NCBI GenBank assembly: GCA_964019695.1
Contig: OZ026521.1
Location: 33,701,601-33,765,600, forward strand
DNA from: Loripinus fragilis
Lineage: Eukaryota > Mollusca > Bivalvia > Lucinida > Lucinidae
DNA: 64,000 nucleotides
Reading direction: 5' to 3'
Below are positions 46,850 to 58,451 of the stretch, piece by piece (position 1 is the stretch's first letter; each line of letters begins with the position of its first letter). The position numbers were made by a program, and so were the translations under genes. Below the pieces are notes generated by a model. It saw only the letters and a list, made by a program, of their open reading frames with translations, searched no databases and was not told where the DNA came from.

Positions 46850-47490
46850 GATGCGTGGATCCAGAGGGGGTTAGGTGGTCCGGACCCTTCCCCCCCATCC
46901 CCCTAAAAATCACATGTTCTATGGGTTTCTATAGAAATAAGCATCCCCCGCCACCCGAAAATAAACAAAAAGACATTTACCCCGCATCTAGTCAGACGCA
47001 ACGCGGCCCGGTACAACTATTTTCTGGAATTTCAAATGTTCACAGGGGAAACACTTATGAGACTTTCAGTTTGCACCTACAAAACTCAATCCGTGACGGG
47101 GAAGTGGGCAATTACTTATTTCTAACCGATGTGCGGATCCAGAGGGAGATAGGTGGTCTGGACACCCCCCCCCCCCAATTAAAAATAAATAATAATCACA
47201 AGTTCTTTAAGTTTCGTTGGAAATAAGCATTTGCCCCCCCCCCCCCCCCCCCATCCCCGAAAAAAAAAAAAACAGTAGTCAGACATGTTACCGACTGCGC
47301 CGGCCGGTAAACCTTCTGAGACTTTCAGAAAACTCAATCCGTGACAGGGAAGTGGGCAATTACTTATTTCTTACCCATGCGCGAATCCAGAGAGGAATAG
47401 GTGGTCCGGACCCCCCCCCCCCCCCCCCCCCCCCGAAAAATCACAAGTTATATATAGGTTTCTATAGAAATAAGGATTAGCATCCCCCCA
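46850..47490. repeat. Triplicated GGATCCAGAGGGG block with C tracts
   Basis: Three successive blocks begin at about 46853, 47132 and 47388 with GATCCAGAG, AGGTGGTCCGGACC and a C homopolymer, each followed by AAATCACA, GGTTTCTATAGAAATAAGCA. Between them CAATCCGTGACGGGGAAGTG recurs twice. Confidence 0.75.
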
Positions 47491-47541
47491 AACCCCCCCC
47501 CCCCCCCAAAAAAAAAAAAAATAATAATAATAAAAAGTTGC

Positions 47542-47542
<1 letters not shown>

Positions 47543-47581
<39 letters not shown>
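47543..47581. repeat. Poly-C tract, 39 bases
   Basis: The longest of a cluster: C runs at 47165-47176, 47234-47252, 47411-47434, 47493-47507, 47543-47581, 47951-47963 and a G run at 47728-47745. Confidence 0.9.
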
Positions 47582-47582
<1 letters not shown>

Positions 47583-47732
47583 ATAAATGTTTCGACCATT
47601 TTGAACCGTAAAAAAATATAGTTGCAAAAAAAAACCCAACAAAAAACACCCTTATCAGAGTTTTTTTTTCAGTTATTTGAGTCTGGACGCCCCCGGCCCC
47701 TGTTTCTATCTGCGAGGAGAGGGTGGAGGGGG

Positions 47733-47963
47733 GGGGGGGGGGGGGTACTATAATATTTTCATTCATACGTGGGCTCGCACCATTTTGGGGTTCAAAATTT
47801 TGAATTTCAATACCTTTGAGGGTTTTCAGAAAAATGAATATTTTTTGGGGTATGAAGATTTTGTGGATATCTTTTGGGGTCATCACAAAACACCAAAAAG
47901 TTAACCCCAAAAATGGTCCGGGCCTACGTATGTATGAAAATATCAGAGTACCCCCCCCCCCCC
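47733..47963. repeat. Family H element, copy 2
   Basis: GGGTACTATAATATTTTCAT at the left, AATATCAGAGTACCCCC at the right, with inner TTTTGGGGTTCAAAATTTTG. It lies next to the poly-C cluster; the homopolymers are its outer ends. Confidence 0.75.
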
Positions 47964-48284
47964 TTTCTCACCCAGGTGCGAGTATGCTTGGAATTCGTGA
48001 ACAATATCAGCGGACGTCATTTTTTGTGTTTGAGGTCACTACACAGATAGCAAAGATACGTTGGGCCCACGTTGGTAGTTGGTGGAAATGTGGGCGTCGC
48101 CGCATACCAACCTTGTACCAACATCGAACCAACGCAACAATGTCGACCATTCTCTCATTATTAAACACCACTATATTATTACAAAATCCTCTGTGCCTGT
48201 ATTCTGAATAATGTGTTTGGTGTTAGAAGAAGTTTATGTTTCCGGAGCACATGACATTGGACCAGCATTGCGAAGGAGATTTGT

Positions 48285-48440
48285 TTGATTTGATTCTTAC
48301 GTCCCATCAACAATATTTCAGTTATGTAGGGACGGGTCTTCCTGGGTTGAACCGGTACTAAGCTATGATTAATGTGTCTTGCTCAAGGACACAACGCAGT
48401 GACGCCTGTGAGGCTCGAACCCGCGGCCCCTCTGTCTCAT
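48285..48440 (-). repeat. SINE S1, head-truncated copy
   Basis: The tail and body are clear (TTTGATTTGATTCTTACGTC, GGTCTTCCTGGGTTGAACCG); the tRNA-like head stops after the B-box. Confidence 0.75.
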
Positions 48441-48477
48441 GTTCATTAAATAAGCCAGGTTACGAGGAAAACTATCC

Positions 48478-49260
48478 ATGCGCGGATCCAGAGGGGACCG
48501 GGGCTCCGGGCCCAGCAAAATCACAAAGCTATAGGATTTATTTAGCAATACTCGTCTGGATCCACTTGAAAATCTCAAAGGCAAGCCAGAATTCAATGTT
48601 GGGCCATTAATTCGGCCGCTAGCGAAACGCCATTGAAATTGGCCGATGATGATACACCTTGAAAGGTATTTGGATTCTCACTATAAAAAAGTTGTTGAAG
48701 ATAAATTGGACTCCCTCTAACAACACTTTCTGGGTCCGTGCATGCCTGTGTCGGGGATTTCCGATCGGATGGGGGTTACTCTGATATTTCGGAGCCTATG
48801 TGGACTCGGACCTTTTTTAAGGAGGGGGTCTAACTTTTAATTTCAATAATTTTAGGGGTTCAGATTGAATAAATATTTTATGGGATCTATGATAAAATTG
48901 TGGATATTTTAGGGGAGGGGGCGGGATGGTCATCATTCACAGTTAGGGAGCGTGGCGAAAAAGGAACGCATGTGCGCGACCCCCGTAATATGACTTTAAA
49001 GCATGTATAATATCATGCGCGGATCCAGGAATTTTTGACAGGGGGGGAGAAGTCCAGACTGAGACGTTTTTTAGTCCTCAGCTTATTTTACAGAGGGGGG
49101 GGGGGCAATGGTTTTATTGCAGAGAAAACTATACTTTCCCAAGGATCCAGAGGGGGTCCAACATTTTCAGGGGAGGTCCATCCAAGGGGGGATCCTAATT
49201 GCTATCACAATAACTTGTGATTTTTTAGGAAGGTGGGGGGGCTCCGGTTTACGCGGTGTG
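48478..49260. repeat. Scattered GCGGATCCAGAGG repeats
   Basis: Starts of the same repeat as 46850-47490 occur near 48481, 49018 and 49144. A decayed family H copy lies at 48774-48930 (GGGGGTTACTCTGATATTTC, TATGTGGACTCGGACC). Confidence 0.6.
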
Positions 49261-49336
49261 CATTCTTCTAAGATCATTCTAAAGCTATTTAAAAAAGAAA
49301 AACGGGGGTCACTTAAAACCTGGAAACACATCCTAC

Positions 49337-49973
49337 CAGTAACAAAATCCACTTTAAGGCCAATTTCCTCGGGTGTGGTACTTTCAGGGGTGGCACTCTC
49401 TTTAAACAATTGTGTTTTGCGTTGTGTTTTGCGTGTTTTTGTTGGTGTTTTTGAGAAGTTAGTTCTCTTTTGTGGTTCAGAGAGAGGAGAGGAGCGCATC
49501 ATTCTTTTAGTATTAGCACGCATCACTATCCTTGCATTTCGTTGGCACTCCTCATAAAAAAGTATACATCTTTGATCGAGGTTCCGTAATTTCGAGTAAC
49601 AGTTTCTACACATAAGGCTTAAATGAAATATATGTGTGGTTCCTGTTTCATGCCAAGAAAATTTAGGGTAGGTAGGTAGGGAAATTATTAAATTTTGTTA
49701 TAACATTTAACAAAGAAAATAGTGACAGAAATTGAAAAAGTGCCCATTTTTTCTCCAAAGACCATTTTATTGTTTAGGGTATATAGGGTTAAAAAATTTT
49801 AGGGTAGGTAGGCAACAGGAACGCACATATATTTCATTTAAGCCTTACGCCACTCTCTACATTAATGCCCCTATATTTGGCGAGCAATGCTTTGACGTTG
49901 ATGTCTGATCTTTTTGTGGATTCGATCCTTCGGACCTCTTGTGCGCTCTTTCCACAGACCATGCAGACACGTT
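49337..49973 (-). pseudogene. Zinc-binding protein exon interrupted by a transposon
   Basis: Minus strand. Acceptor CCCTGCAG at 49974, then a frame with CMVCGKSAQEVRRIE up to SGVR; after a 231-bp insertion (49615-49845) the frame resumes with CRNCYSKLRNLDQRC and runs to a donor CTG|GTAGGA at 49337. Two CxxC pairs about 40 residues apart followed by a helical and then a Lys/Thr/Pro-rich stretch look like an N-terminal zinc-binding (ZAD-like) module of a zinc-finger or transposon-derived protein; I do not recognise the family. The two halves are out of register by one base, so this copy is probably dead. Its other exons were not found. Confidence 0.45.
49615..49845. mobile_element. TA-flanked element inside the zinc exon
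   Basis: AGGCTTAAATGAAATATATG and its exact mirror CATATATTTCATTTAAGCCT with TA at both borders (49613-49614, 49846-49847). The internal GGGTAGGTAGG runs are also duplicated. Mariner-type ends; no transposase. Confidence 0.83.
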
Positions 49974-50039
49974 CTGCAGGGTGCAGATTTTTGTTTTACG
50001 GGAGTTCTATACATTTCTATCCCATGCTGTAGCCACGAT

Positions 50040-50180
50040 GATCCACGGATGTATTAGTTTGTCTTCCTGGTGTCTCTTGGTGGTTGTGTGTCTCTTCCTT
50101 GCAGTGCCATGGGGTTGTCTGCTGTTTGTGATTGTGGTATTTCCTGATCATGCTCACATACTATTTTTAGGTAGTGAATA
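50040..50180. repeat. Dispersed repeat R2, copy 1
   Basis: TTAGTTTGTCTTCCTGGTGT then GTGCCATGGGGTTGTCTGC and TTTCCTGATC. A second copy lies at 51735-51850. Its layout resembles R1. Confidence 0.6.
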
Positions 50181-50383
50181 CCCTTTAAACCTTCTTTACA
50201 TGAACCACAAGACTGGTGACCTTGAAACATGCTTTGCATCATTGGATAGTAAGTGAGTATGAGCTGGCCCACCCAGTCCACTTTCTGTGCCTTTTATATA
50301 GTAAAAAATTTAATTGAATTTGGGTCACACTGGATTCATATAATACCTGGCCCTTTTATGAACTTTTTCAACACCTTTGCTTG

Positions 50384-50800
50384 TTAACAGACGCTCTGCT
50401 CTCTCTGGAGCATGCGCAGGTTCTCTACTTGAAAAAAATACCATATGCGGAAGAAAAAAATTAGGCATGTGGGATTCGATCTCTAGACCCTTACCTCGTT
50501 ACGCTAAAGTGCTACCACTTGCGCTATTTGGACAGACACCGTCAAACGTTCACATTAAAATAAATCACATTGAAAAAATTATTAAAATCGAAATTACTAA
50601 TAACAGCAATATTTGAAAGGCTTTGTATCGAAAAGAAAGTACGGCAAATCTTCTCAGTTTTCAGTACATGTTCATTTCTCTTTTTGGTGTGCGAAATTGA
50701 CCCAGGATGTAAACAGATGCTCTTTCTGGAGCATGCGCAGTCGGATGAGTGGGATTCTCTACTTGTAAAAAATTACTAGTTACCAAACGTCATATGCGTA
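50384..50800. repeat. Tandem duplication with a tRNA-like segment
   Basis: AGACGCTCTGCTCTCTCTGG/GGAGCATGCGCAG/TTCTCTACTTG at about 50390 recurs at about 50715. Between them, minus strand 50533-50466 reads TAGCGCAAGTGG (A-box) and GAGATCGAATCCC (B-box), a tRNA-derived SINE head. Confidence 0.6.
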
Positions 50801-50935
50801 GCGGAAGTGGAGCTTTATCAACGTGGGGAACCAATCTAAAAATTGGCCCACAAAAACAAACTTGCATAGGTTGCATACATTCGGAACTCTTCGGCCAATT
50901 CCGTAGAAAACAGGCACTACGCGTTAACTTAAAGG

Positions 50936-50974
50936 CGGACATAAGCCGATGCCTTCGGCATCGGCTCATGTCCG
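50936..50974. repeat. 39-nt hairpin, 18-bp stem
   Basis: CGGACATAAGCCGATGCC, loop TTC, then the complementary arm with one mismatch. Confidence 0.8.
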
Positions 50975-51305
50975 TATTAGATTTTAGTAAAAAATAATCC
51001 TTAGTCTTCTCCAAGGAAGGTTTCGTTGGTATTTACCTTTCAACAGGGACTCTCTACACGAAGGGACAAAAAACACTGTACTAATTTTGCTGATAATAAG
51101 AATTATCTTGTAGGTACAGTACCATACTTGCAGACATTGTAAGAAGGAGATAATGAACTTATTTAAAAGTGAATTTTTCAGAATAGAAATAATAGTTAAT
51201 TATTTATGAGGTTTAAAACACCCAGTACATAAATTAGCCTTTCAGCTTCAAAACCATTTAATTTTCAAAAATATACATTGTGCATTTCTCCAGTTAATCA
51301 CACCA

Positions 51306-51474
<169 letters not shown>

Positions 51475-51854
51475 CCATGCCAGCTTAACATTTTTCTGTG
51501 CTTCAACAACAGCAGAATCTAGGGCGAAGATTTGGTACCAGTAAATGCATTTTAGCACCCCAGTGGCTTAGGCTGCTGTCTGTTCTAAGGCGGTGGTTCT
51601 GTTGTTGTTGATTCGTTGTTGATTGTTACTCCCAGTATAGGATTCCGTAACTATTCTATATTTTGTTACTTTAGGTCCATTCTTGTTTTGCGATCATCTT
51701 AATGGGAAAGAGAGAGAGAGCTGGTTTCTTTGCTTAGTTTGTCTTCCTGGTGTCTCGTGATTACTGTGTGGCTATTACTCTCGGTGCCATGGGTTTGTCT
51801 GCAGTTTGTGATTGTGATATTTCCCGATCTTACACACTAACTATTTTTTGGTGT

Positions 51855-52310
51855 CATTCATGCGAACAGCAATGGCTTTGGCGAGTCTGCACATTTGCTT
51901 GGTCTAGTCTGAGTCTTCGCCACAGTTCAAAATTCTCATGTGGTGGCTCAAATGGCGATTGAATGCCATTTTTGCGAGCAGCGAAGGCTCTGGCGAGTCT
52001 ACACATTTGCACAGGCTTACCTTAGCCTTCGTCACTGTACAAAATCTCTTGTGTTGCCCAAAATGTCGATTTGTGTGCTATTCACGCCAGCAGCAAGTAC
52101 TCTGGTGAGTTTGCGCAGACAAAGTCACTGGAAAATGTGATAAGTATCAATGTCCTTTGTGCTAAAGCGAAGGCTCTTGTGAGTCTGCACGTTTGCACAT
52201 GCTCGCCTGAGTATTCGTCACAGTATCGAAATATCATGTGCTGGCTGAAATAGCGATTTTTGTAACGTTTATGTGAACAGCGGATGCTTTGGTGAGTCTG
52301 CACCAGCAAC
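51855..52310. repeat. 110-bp tandem repeat, four to five copies
   Basis: Each unit has GCGAAGGCTCTGGCGAGTCT, CACATTTGCACAGGCT, a CTTCGTCACAGT segment and ATGTG.TGGCTCAAATGGCG. The same phrase occurs once inside the elements at 60402 and 62277 (CAAATGCGCAGGCTC). Confidence 0.8.
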
Positions 52311-52512
52311 CACAGCACTTCTGTGTAACCATCTGTGCGTTGTATCAATGCTTTAAAAATGCTCCCAGTGCGGTGTAATAAAATTCCTCATTAAATCATT
52401 TGCTATTTTTTCTTCCAAGAAAAAAATACAAAGTGGTAATCGTTTTTTGGACGTTATTTCATGGGAATATGAAAACAGCTGCGTTTAATATTGCATATTT
52501 CCCTCAATTTAG

Positions 52513-52665
52513 GTAGTTACACTAGAAAAAAACACCTGTCATTGCAAAACTCCAGAACTGTGTTGGATTTGCAGTCCAAACCATAAATTAAATCACCAAT
52601 TGCTCGGCAGAGCCATAAACTGCAATGTTACCGATGGTCTGTGCGCCAGGTGTCATCACAAATAG
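52513..52665 (+). other. Short Cys-rich open frame, possible exon
   Basis: After TTTAG at 52508-52512, 50 codons stay open to a TAG and encode CHCKTPELCWICSPNHKLNH, then CNVTDGLCARCHHK. Seven Cys and four His in 40 residues suggest zinc binding, but there is no start codon, no partner exon and no recognised family. It could be the last exon of a small gene or a retrotransposon scrap. Confidence 0.25.
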
Positions 52666-53637
52666 AATAAATGCAAGTTTATAAATAAATCATAAAGCCA
52701 ACAGGTATAGATTCTTTGCCTTTTACGCCAGCACCAGTGTGGAAAATTGCCACAACCAGCTCTTTGTAGCAACCACCGGTATTTTTACATTGACCAGTTT
52801 GACTATGTGACTAAATGAATATGTATACGCGTATTAAACCAATTTTAGGTGTTTTTATAAACATTTTTAGTCCAAGCTTTGCAATTTACGAAAGGAGATG
52901 TGGACGTGGGCACTTTGGTAAAAAATGTCATCTCAGACGATTCTAAATACGTCACAAAGTGAGACTATACACATTCAAGAAAGAGGAATTTTACTTCTTT
53001 TGCCTCTCTTCTCAACTATTTTCTAATTCATTATTTGAAGAAGACTCTCATTTTAAAGAGAAATGTTCCAACAACCGGACTACCCACTTTAAGTTCGAAA
53101 AGCAAGGCACCATTTTCTTACATTAATTTGTTATAGCTTTACTTTGTTCAGTAATCAAAGCGTACATGCCTAAAAGTGGAGTTTATTTTTTACTCAATAA
53201 CTTTAATAGTTTTTTTTTTTCTGCGCAATTTATTAAAATGATTTCTCATTATAAAAAGGTTGGCTATAACATTGCAACAGACTGCATGATTGATGGTCAA
53301 CCCAATCACGGTTGGCAACTTTGCTTTCCTCTTTAATTGTACGTCGTTGGGTCGGACCTCAGTCTCTAGACTTAAAGACTTATCTATAGATGATATGGTA
53401 GGGGCCTGATACTACGTCTGTTGTTGTCAGGCCAAGGGGGTTTAACTGTTGGATTTCTTTTGCTCTGGTACGTACTGTTGAGTCCTTATCTTTGTTTTAT
53501 CTCATTCTTATATCTTGATTTATATGGCTTGGAAGATGATTCATAGATTGGCTGGGGAACTTTCGTGTAGGCCAAACATCTATGTGTCTAGATCCACATC
53601 AGAGTTAAGGATGAGGTTGGTACTAAGGAACTAATTT
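52666..53637. other. Non-coding, nothing recognised
   Basis: AT-rich DNA without repeat families that I can match and without convincing exons. Confidence 0.5.
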
Positions 53638-53885
53638 ATACCCTTCAGTAATTTTTTTACTGGTCGATCTGGTTCTGTGCTTCTTTTGTGGATACTTCTT
53701 GTTATTTGTGTTTGTCTTTGCCGTCCGTGGTGTCTGTTTCTTGCAGCCTTGTGATAACCTGTTTGGAAAGGGCTAACCTCTTGGCTCTCTTGTACACTGG
53801 GTAGGAGCAAAATTGTACAATGTTTGAGAATGTATCGTCTCTTGGGATTCTGTATAACGAGAATTGGACACATGAAGTAAAGTTA
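53638..53885 (+). repeat. Dispersed repeat R1, diverged copy
   Basis: TTCTTTTGTGGATACTTCTT, GTTTGGAAAGGGCTAACCTC and TGTATCGTCTCTTG match the R1 order with many substitutions. Confidence 0.55.
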
Positions 53886-55331
53886 TACACGAAGAGGGTA
53901 AGTAAACATGAAACATGACGATGCTTTCTTTAATTTCATTATTATCTTGATAATTGCTATTCCTACAGATTGCTAATAGTATAAGAAGGATTTCAGACGA
54001 TGATCAATGTTTTCTGTTAACCTGCAAGTTGTGCATGTGAACAAAATCTTGATCATTTGACAATGTAAAACTGCACATGTAATGATTTCGTACAAATGAA
54101 TGGCTGTGATTCTTGTGTCAAGACATTAATAGACTGTTATTTTTTCAAAAATGGAGACTTTTGGTCTTTAAAATCTCTGATGTGAACCATAGTATCTCAG
54201 TGTTTAAGTTTGATTTAAAGTTTTGAACGCATGAGCTGTTTAATGATTGGTATTCATACAGTCACTTGTGGTAGACAGGATGGAATTTGTACTGTGACTA
54301 GCTATTATCTTTGTATAGTGATCTGAAACGCATTGCTTTGCATCAAGATGAGTTAATGCATTTCATTGCCACAGTGGCGACCCTTCGACATTTTTTTTAA
54401 ATTCACAATTCAGAATATAAATCCGTTAATCAAGTTTTGGCCCAGACGGTTTACTGATGACAATCTTTCAGCAACTGACAACTCCTACTTTGATTCCTTT
54501 AAGGTAGAAGACAGAAAGAACCACTTTAGAACCCCAGTCGTCTCCATTTCATTGAACTTTCATGGCAGCATTTGATGAGCAGTTTGAGATACTGGCCAAC
54601 AGCCTTTGATGCCATGAACGTATAATGTATTGACTTAGCGTAATCAAATAGTCATACATCAAGTACTATCACAGTGTACTTTCTCCGAGCACACACACAC
54701 ATACAAGACACATGACATTTCCCACAATTTCACATGTGCACCAGCAAAGGCTCAGATCAGCATGTGCAACCACTCAGTCTGATCAGAATCTTTTCTGGCC
54801 ACATAAGGAAGCTCCACAATCTTTAGCTATGCAATGAGCGCCACACAAAGATTGATCAGTCTGCGCGGATGTAGAAAACGTCATGTTTTAACTCTGATCC
54901 GGGGCACAGCATTTCGTACATTTTTACATGTGTGCTCAGCAAAGATACAGATCAGCCTGCACATCCATGCAGTCTGATAAGTCTTCACCGGGTGCTAAAT
55001 GGATAGCTAAGGGTCATCGATTTTTATTTTAAGGGGTGAGCAAGAGTCTGATTAAACTGCATAAACGTAGACAAAAGTTAAGCTTATTATAACGAAATAA
55101 AACACAAATAAATCCCAAAGTACAAAAAAAGTTTCAAGTTCATACATACTAGAAGAGAAAAAAAGAAGTTAATTTCACGCACACGTGTTAAGATGAGGTT
55201 TAAGGGCCCAGTCAACAATTTCAGCCATATCGAGACTTTGCTGCTGAATTTGTGGGACTTTTACCTGACTTGAGATACAAAATGTAGATGAGTTGATGAC
55301 ACTCAAGCCCTGCTATAAGTAGCCAGTAGCT
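53886..55331. other. Non-coding with family D-like pieces
   Basis: 54690-54990 repeats CAGCAAAGGCTCAGATCAGC and AGTCTGATCAGAATC variants akin to family D. A 69-codon frame at 54366 has no recognisable feature. Confidence 0.45.
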
Positions 55332-55458
55332 ATGTCACAGAAGCACCAGGCAGCCATCAATTTCGGAAGCCCCGGTGGGCCAGGGCCCCGCATGTTTAGA
55401 GGAGAAACTGATATGGACATGATGCTGACAGATACCACAAAGGGTCGTCCATTATCAG
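55332..55458 (+). CDS. Possible first coding exon, unidentified
   Basis: ATG followed by 42 open codons (MSQKHQAAINFGSPGGPGPR, then MFRGETDMDMMLTDT) ends at TCAG|GTAGGA, a fair donor. Base composition is clearly GC-richer than the flanks and the peptide looks like a disordered Gly/Pro N-terminus. I do not recognise the protein and found no following exon before 61 kb. Confidence 0.35.
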
Positions 55459-56489
55459 GTAGGAGGCTGTATTGGTGGTAACATTTGCTTTTGATGTGAT
55501 TCTGAAAGGTTAACTGGCACTATGGTTAATAGTAAAGATATGGTAAAAGCAGATACTTTATACAAGTGCCTGTACAAAGAAATTCTTGAAAATCAAAGAA
55601 ACTCATACACTGTGTTGTATGTGATGTTTTCTTGTGTTTTTGTCACTTTCCCATATGGTGTCCTGGGTCAGGTGTGGAACTTGATTGTAACGATTTCTGC
55701 TCTTTGCCTGCTCATTACTTTAACAATATATTTTCTTTAATTTGGCAAGAACCGTTTTGAAAAAAAATGTTGTTCATTCATTTAAAATTGATTCCGTTTG
55801 TCAACTTGTGTGTGAAAAAAGAGGTCACCGATTATGACAATAGAGGCCAGTATGTGATCAAAATACCTCGCAAAATAAGCCACAACATACAATTTATTGC
55901 AAAAATAAATACGGTAATTGAAAGATAATAGATCATTCTTTGTTATTATCAACTGGATTTAATGAATAAATATTTCTAATTGTCAGTTGAGAGTCTATTA
56001 TTTCTGCACCATCAATTCTGCTGAAACTGGTTAAGCTATTGCGCTCTCAGTTATTGCGAATTCTTGACCTACGACATAAAATGCAAGAAATCATGAGTGT
56101 GACATCCTTTGATTGAATGTCTTTAAATAAAACATAGCAAAATCAGCTGAAACTTATTGAAAAATCATAATACTTTTCTTTTGCAATGGTTGTAATAAAA
56201 AATAGTATGCATTATCCCTTTTTTAGAATGAATGCCATAATTTGACTAAGGAATCATTCAAATCCCCAGAGACAAAGTGCTGTCATGAATCACTGATTAA
56301 CACAGAGGCTTGATTTCCTGCTGTTTAATCCTGATAACTGAAAAATATCTACCCCAAAACGTTTAGATAAAAGCAATACATACTGCTGTAATTACCTTAG
56401 CAGGTAAAATTGATCTTTGTAGCTGAAAATAGTACATAAAGAAGTTAAGGTACAAAGTTCATAATCATGAACATACAATTTAAAGTGAT
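55459..56489. other. Non-coding; partial R1 at 55612-55740
   Basis: TTGTGTTTTTGTCACTTTCC, GGTCAGGTGTGG and TTGATTGTAACGATT match the 3' half of R1. The rest shows nothing recognised. Confidence 0.5.
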
Positions 56490-57115
56490 ATTTCATTTTT
56501 TTAACATCTTACTTAAATCAAAAATAGATATTTCATTATGCACTTATTTAATTTTCACAGATCATTTATTCATCTACGAAGATAATTACAGTAGTATGAA
56601 TTGCTTTTATCTTAACATCTTGGAGTAGGCATATTACAGCAATAATTGGCATTAAACAGATACACAATAACCTCTATTCAGGTCAAAGACATGATTCATA
56701 GCATTACCTTTCGATGGTTTCATACATTTCTTCATTTCAATATTGGAAAATGGGTATTCCATCTTAATTACAATCGACAGTCAAATCGATGCAAATTAGA
56801 AGGTTACGACTATCAAAAGAAAAGTATTTGTTTTTCAATAAGTTTCATTTGATTTTGTTCTGTCTTTTTAAACCCAAGATGAAGACAGTTGTTCTGCTAT
56901 GGTAACGATTAGTGTTTTAAGAGTTAAATTTTAGAAATAATTATTAAATTTCGTAAGGTATTAAAATATACTCATCAATGTACACACTGCTTAATATATT
57001 ACTATGAAATACTGTGAATTTTTGTCATTATCTTATCATTATAATTCTGCTCTGATAGTGTGGAGTACATTGACCTGAAAATGGCCAGACTCCTTGGGCA
57101 AGCCTATGTAATCAA
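56490..57115. repeat. Duplicate of 35866-38400 without the insert
   Basis: It aligns with the two flanks of the 1904-bp element and keeps a single ATTGG at 56742-56746, the pre-insertion state. Confidence 0.75.
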
Positions 57116-57230
57116 TTAAAGGAAGCAGAAACAAAATCAACGCTGAAATTCCTTAAAAAAGATATTATATGCACCTGGAAAAGAACACCAAATTTGGACA
57201 CAATGTAAGCATAACTCAAACAGTATTTTA

Positions 57231-57494
57231 AAAGCATATGCCCAGGTTAAACTGGCATGTGGATCATATGTACTCCAAAGATTAAGGGCAAAATTCAACC
57301 AGTTTCAAGTCTCCAAGGTGTGTTCGTTATATAGGGACGCAGATGAAACCATGCATCACTTCATATTACACTACATTGCACTTGAATCATCGAAAAAATC
57401 ATTTATCAACGCGCTGCGCGAGTCTGCTGTAGGTGTGGACAACGAGAAACTGCTTGGATTGATTCTAGGTCCTGCAACTGCTGATAGGAAATAA
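57231..57494 (+). pseudogene. LINE reverse transcriptase C-terminal fragment
   Basis: An 87-codon frame ending at a TAA contains CSLYRDADETMHHFILHY, matching the Cys/His motif (CxxC...ETxxHFxxxC) that follows the reverse transcriptase domain in several non-LTR clades; the second and last Cys are lost. It is preceded by SYVLQRLRAKFNQ, also typical. 5'-truncated and inactive. Confidence 0.65.
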
Positions 57495-57559
57495 GAAAAC
57501 ATTGGCAGCTGGGAGACGCAAATATTTTCTCTTGCACGAGGACTTTGTTAACATATATA

Positions 57560-58419
57560 CTGAGCCAAAGTTTTAACACAACTTTGTTCTATTTTGAAAA
57601 TACCTTTGTCCCAATGAATGCCCTATGCCGATTGGTTAACCTAAACGAACGCTCATTCAGTTACTAGGCATCAAAACTTAATTTAGTTTTACAATTTGCC
57701 TCAAACTGTTCAAGAAACAAAGCATTCCATTGAGGAAGGGTTGTTGAAAAAAATGAAATGCATGGTAATGTTCCAATATTCGATATGTGACATGCATTTT
57801 GGCATCATGAAATCTGAGTTGATTTCGGTGATTTTTGTCGGAATTCATTATTTTTTAGCGATAAATTATTCTTTCTCAATCCGGTAAAGGCGTCAGATCC
57901 CATTGTTTACCAATAAAAAGAAGGTTTTAATCAGAATTGAGCTAACAGCCGCGTCGGTAATTTTTATCCATTTTTGCTCCACGCCATTTCTAAGTATCAG
58001 AAGTAGCGTGTGTTTATCATTCTTTCAATGCTTTCCACGTGTTTCGTAATTTACGCGATATTGATTTTGTATTGAGTTGTATGGACGTCCTGGCAATAAA
58101 CGCTCAAATCTCAATTAACTGAAACTTGACGCTTAATATTGTGAAATTCAACAGAACAATTTTCAAGCAATATCCCTCATCTTACTGGCCTAGCTTTGGG
58201 GAATGGGTTAATACGGACTTTTCAACTTTATGACTCACAAGGTCCTGAGACCCACCAATCAGACAACAGCTCGCAGAACCTTGCTCCAGACAACGTATTC
58301 TCTGTGCGATAAAGATTCTTCAAGATTAGTTGAGCAATTTTTCCAACATAAACTGCCCTACAGCAATTGGTCGTATACAGCTCTGGACTTTTACTGGTTG
58401 CGTTAGAACTTTGGCTCAG
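57560..58419. mobile_element. Tc1/mariner-like non-autonomous element
   Basis: Ends CTGAGCCAAAGTTTTAAC and GTTAGAACTTTGGCTCAG, with TA at both borders (57558-57559, 58420-58421). The termini resemble those of the 7014-8163 element (CTGACCCAAA). 860 bp without recognisable transposase. Confidence 0.75.
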
Positions 58420-58451
58420 TATACAAAAATTATGTCGAGTCTAGATAGATA

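Noticed and set aside
47371..47910. 179-codon frame on the minus strand with poly-Gly runs
   Set aside because: It is a translation of C homopolymers and a family H element; no codon bias or domain.
49108..49557. 149-codon + strand frame opposite the zinc-binding exon
   Set aside because: The minus strand has CxxC motifs and splice sites; the plus frame crosses a G tract and a repeat start.
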